Below are positions 58,134 to 59,345 of a stretch of DNA of 59,345 bases, in pieces; the first letter of the stretch is position 1, and each line of letters begins with the position of its first letter. The stretch spans positions 1 through 59,345 of IMG/VR virus record IMGVR_UViG_3300025909_000007. One strand, 5' to 3'. Origin of the DNA: a virus. The position numbers and the translations under genes were made by a program. The notes beneath the pieces are model-generated. The model searched no databases and was not told the origin of the DNA. It saw only the letters and a list, made by a program, of their open reading frames with translations.

Positions 58134-58448
58134 ATGCAAAAAGTAACCATCGCCGATCTAAAAGATCCGCAAAAGAAAATCAGTGTAGCCCCTTTAACAA
58201 AGGAACAGCACGAAAAGTTGGTGCTGCATTATTTAGCGCCCATTGATATGCCGGAATATTGCACAAACAAGGGTGAGCCTTTCTATCCGATTTTAGTCGA
58301 AACGTATCGATCAAACTCCGGTATTTGTTTCCCCGCCTCCCTGGTCGAAGCCTACTTCACCCCTGTGTATGAAAAGACAGTCCATCTATCCGAGGGTGAT
58401 TATACAGAGGAGGAGTTACAAGAGTATTTAAAACAAGTGAAACCCTAA
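58134..58448 (+). CDS. Small early protein, 104 aa
   Basis: Alpha/beta with a Leu-rich mid part (ADLKDPQKKISVAPLTKEQHEKLVLHYLAPI), a central FYPILVETYRS, and an acidic helical end (YTEEELQEYLKQVK). Three bases after the previous gene. Last gene before TnpB. Confidence 0.65.
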   Translation: MQKVTIADLKDPQKKISVAPLTKEQHEKLVLHYLAPIDMPEYCTNKGEPFYPILVETYRSNSGICFPASLVEAYFTPVYEKTVHLSEGDYTEEELQEYLKQVKP

Positions 58449-58450
58449 CC

Positions 58451-58477
58451 TCTCCCCCGATAAACACAGGGGTGGGA
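58451..58477. other. Hairpin upstream of TnpB (possible element left end or terminator)
   Basis: TCTCCCC(C) at 58451-58458 can pair with GGGG(T)GGGA at 58469-58477, with one bulge and a G-T pair. It lies 20 bases before the TnpB start. IS200/IS605 elements carry subterminal hairpins at their ends, so it may mark the left end. It could also be the terminator of the preceding operon. The rest of 58449-58496 is A-rich leader. Confidence 0.35.
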
Positions 58478-58496
58478 TAAAAAGAATGCAATAAAA

Positions 58497-59345
58497 ATGT
58501 TTAAAGCGTACAAATATCGCCTATCGCCTACTAAGGAGCAGGAAGCCCATATTGAAAAACATTTTGGGTGCTGCCGATTGGTGTGGAATTTGGCGCTTAC
58601 CGCGAAACAGTATGCGTATTCCGCCCACAGGATAAATCTATCCAGATACGACCTTCAAAAACAACTACTTGATTTAAAAAAAGAGTATGATTGGCTATAC
58701 GACATCAACGCACAATCGATGCAAAATGTTTTGCTTAACCTTGATCGAGCTTACAAATCATTCTTCAAAAAAGGTGGTTTCCCGAAATACAAAAGCAAAA
58801 ATAGTAGGCAGTCTTTTCAGTGTCCACAAGCAGTACATGTTAACCTTGAAAACAATCTGATACAGATACCTAAAATAGGCTGGACAAAGGCAGTTATATC
58901 ACGTCACTTTGTAGGTGAAATAAAGACATGTACGGTCAGTAAAACGCCTACGGGAAAGTATTTTATTAGCATTCTGGTTGACAACAATGAAGTACTGCCA
59001 ACCAAGTCAACGATAACACCCGAAAAAATAATTGGTATAGATGTAGGCATCAGCAATTTTGTAGTAACCAGTGATGGTAGGTTTTTCGAGCCTAACCGTA
59101 GGTTGAAGGAGAGCTTTAAAAGATTGAAAGCATTACAAAAGCGGACATCCAGGAAAGTAAAAGGCAGTAAAAACAGTAAAAAATCAAAATTACGAGTTGC
59201 GCTATTATACGAAAGGATTTCAAACCAGCGAAACGACTATATTCACAAGGTAACCAATGCTTTAGTCAACGATAGCCAAGTTGAAAGCATTGTTATTGAA
59301 GACTTGAATGTGGTCGGGATGCTGAAAAATAGGAACCTGGCGAAG
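58497..59345 (+). CDS. tnpB: TnpB RNA-guided nuclease, N-terminal part (continues at base 143 of the window)
   Basis: ATG at 58497, open to the window end (283 codons). N-terminus MFKAYKYRLSPTKEQE is the usual TnpB/OrfB helix-turn-helix start, followed by CCRLVWNLAL and NVLLNLDRAYKSFF, a beta-barrel (wedge) part about 95-170, and the RuvC-I aspartate D182 in IIGIDVGISNFVV. Then a basic helix (RRLKESFKRLKALQKR) and the RuvC-II glutamate E268. The frame joins that at the window start after the 142-base overlap to give 404 aa. Codon use is A-rich. Confidence 0.93.
   Translation, partial: MFKAYKYRLSPTKEQEAHIEKHFGCCRLVWNLALTAKQYAYSAHRINLSRYDLQKQLLDLKKEYDWLYDINAQSMQNVLLNLDRAYKSFFKKGGFPKYKSKNSRQSFQCPQAVHVNLENNLIQIPKIGWTKAVISRHFVGEIKTCTVSKTPTGKYFISILVDNNEVLPTKSTITPEKIIGIDVGISNFVVTSDGRFFEPNRRLKESFKRLKALQKRTSRKVKGSKNSKKSKLRVALLYERISNQRNDYIHKVTNALVNDSQVESIVIEDLNVVGMLKNRNLAK
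59204..59345 (+). repeat. Terminal overlap with bases 1-142 (circular join)
   Basis: Bases 59204-59345 equal 1-142 except for two positions: 59217 (A) against 14 (T), and 59343 (A) against 140 (C). These change Ile to Phe and Lys to Gln in TnpB. The overlap lies in the TnpB coding frame, so the window is a circular molecule opened at an arbitrary point, not a natural end. The reading LAKAISD (end copy) is the more TnpB-like. Confidence 0.9.

Noticed and set aside
1-59345. Integrase, excisionase or attachment sites
   Set aside because: No tyrosine or serine recombinase motif was seen. The RHH and HTH proteins alone do not show lysogeny.
1-59345. tRNA genes or CRISPR array
   Set aside because: No cloverleaf with a GTTCRANNC-type arm and no regular direct-repeat array was found by eye in the intergenic gaps. 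A dedicated search could still find a degenerate one.

Overview
The window is an essentially complete, circularly closing genome of a tailed double-stranded DNA phage, about 59.2 kb. The first 142 bases are repeated at the end with two mismatches, and one gene (a TnpB nuclease) runs across the join. The host is most likely a member of the Bacteroidota. Three promoters fit the TTTG-N19-21-TAnnTTTG pattern of that phylum, and signal peptides end in the A-Q style common there. Terminase, portal, a MuF-type head protein, major capsid protein, tail chaperones, a 1036-residue tape measure and no recognisable sheath point to a siphovirus. I see no integrase, tRNA or CRISPR array.

Layout. (1) An early, small-gene operon on the + strand runs from the promoter at 55298-55328 through 59345, across the join, to about 3313. 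It holds many short proteins: Lar-like and other zinc proteins, an HD hydrolase, small membrane proteins and TnpB. (2) From 3403 to 8812 on the - strand lies the lysis and membrane block: a CHAP-type lysin, a holin candidate, a spanin-like coiled-coil protein and many micro-membrane proteins. One lone + strand HTH gene sits in it with a candidate operator. (3) From 8819 to 17828 on the - strand are three consecutive proteins with Sec signal peptides: an esterase plus glycosidase plus FN3 protein, a PKD/Ig-like protein and a 1748-residue tail spike. (4) From 17872 to 22419 on the - strand are tail protein, tail-completion proteins, adaptor, major capsid and scaffold. (5) From 22505 to 28946 on the + strand, under its own promoter, is a glycan cassette: GT2, GT11 fucosyltransferase-like, two methyltransferases (one an FkbM-exostosin fusion) and GT7 galactosyltransferase-like. 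It ends in two Ig-like proteins. (6) From 28997 to 46372 on the - strand are MuF, portal, a GT8-like glycosyltransferase, FN3 protein, tail tip proteins, tape measure, chaperones, terminases and a ParB-methyltransferase fusion. (7) From 46601 to 49499 on the - strand is replication (primase-helicase, VRR-NUC), with a candidate iteron origin at 46344-46656. (8) From 49601 to 52954 on the + strand are an SSB-like protein, an SMC/Rad50-like ATPase and an SNF2-type helicase. (9) From 52987 to 55216 on the - strand is a second early operon ending upstream at an RHH repressor gene that faces the + early operon.

The boldest hypothesis is that this phage builds and attaches its own glycan. The cassette is placed inside the morphogenesis region and co-oriented with two Ig-like, decoration-type proteins, and a further GT sits next to the portal. 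Meanwhile its adsorption proteins carry export signals, which is odd for virion parts. Five free-standing homing endonucleases (three HNH, two GIY-YIG) are scattered through the structural and glycan genes.
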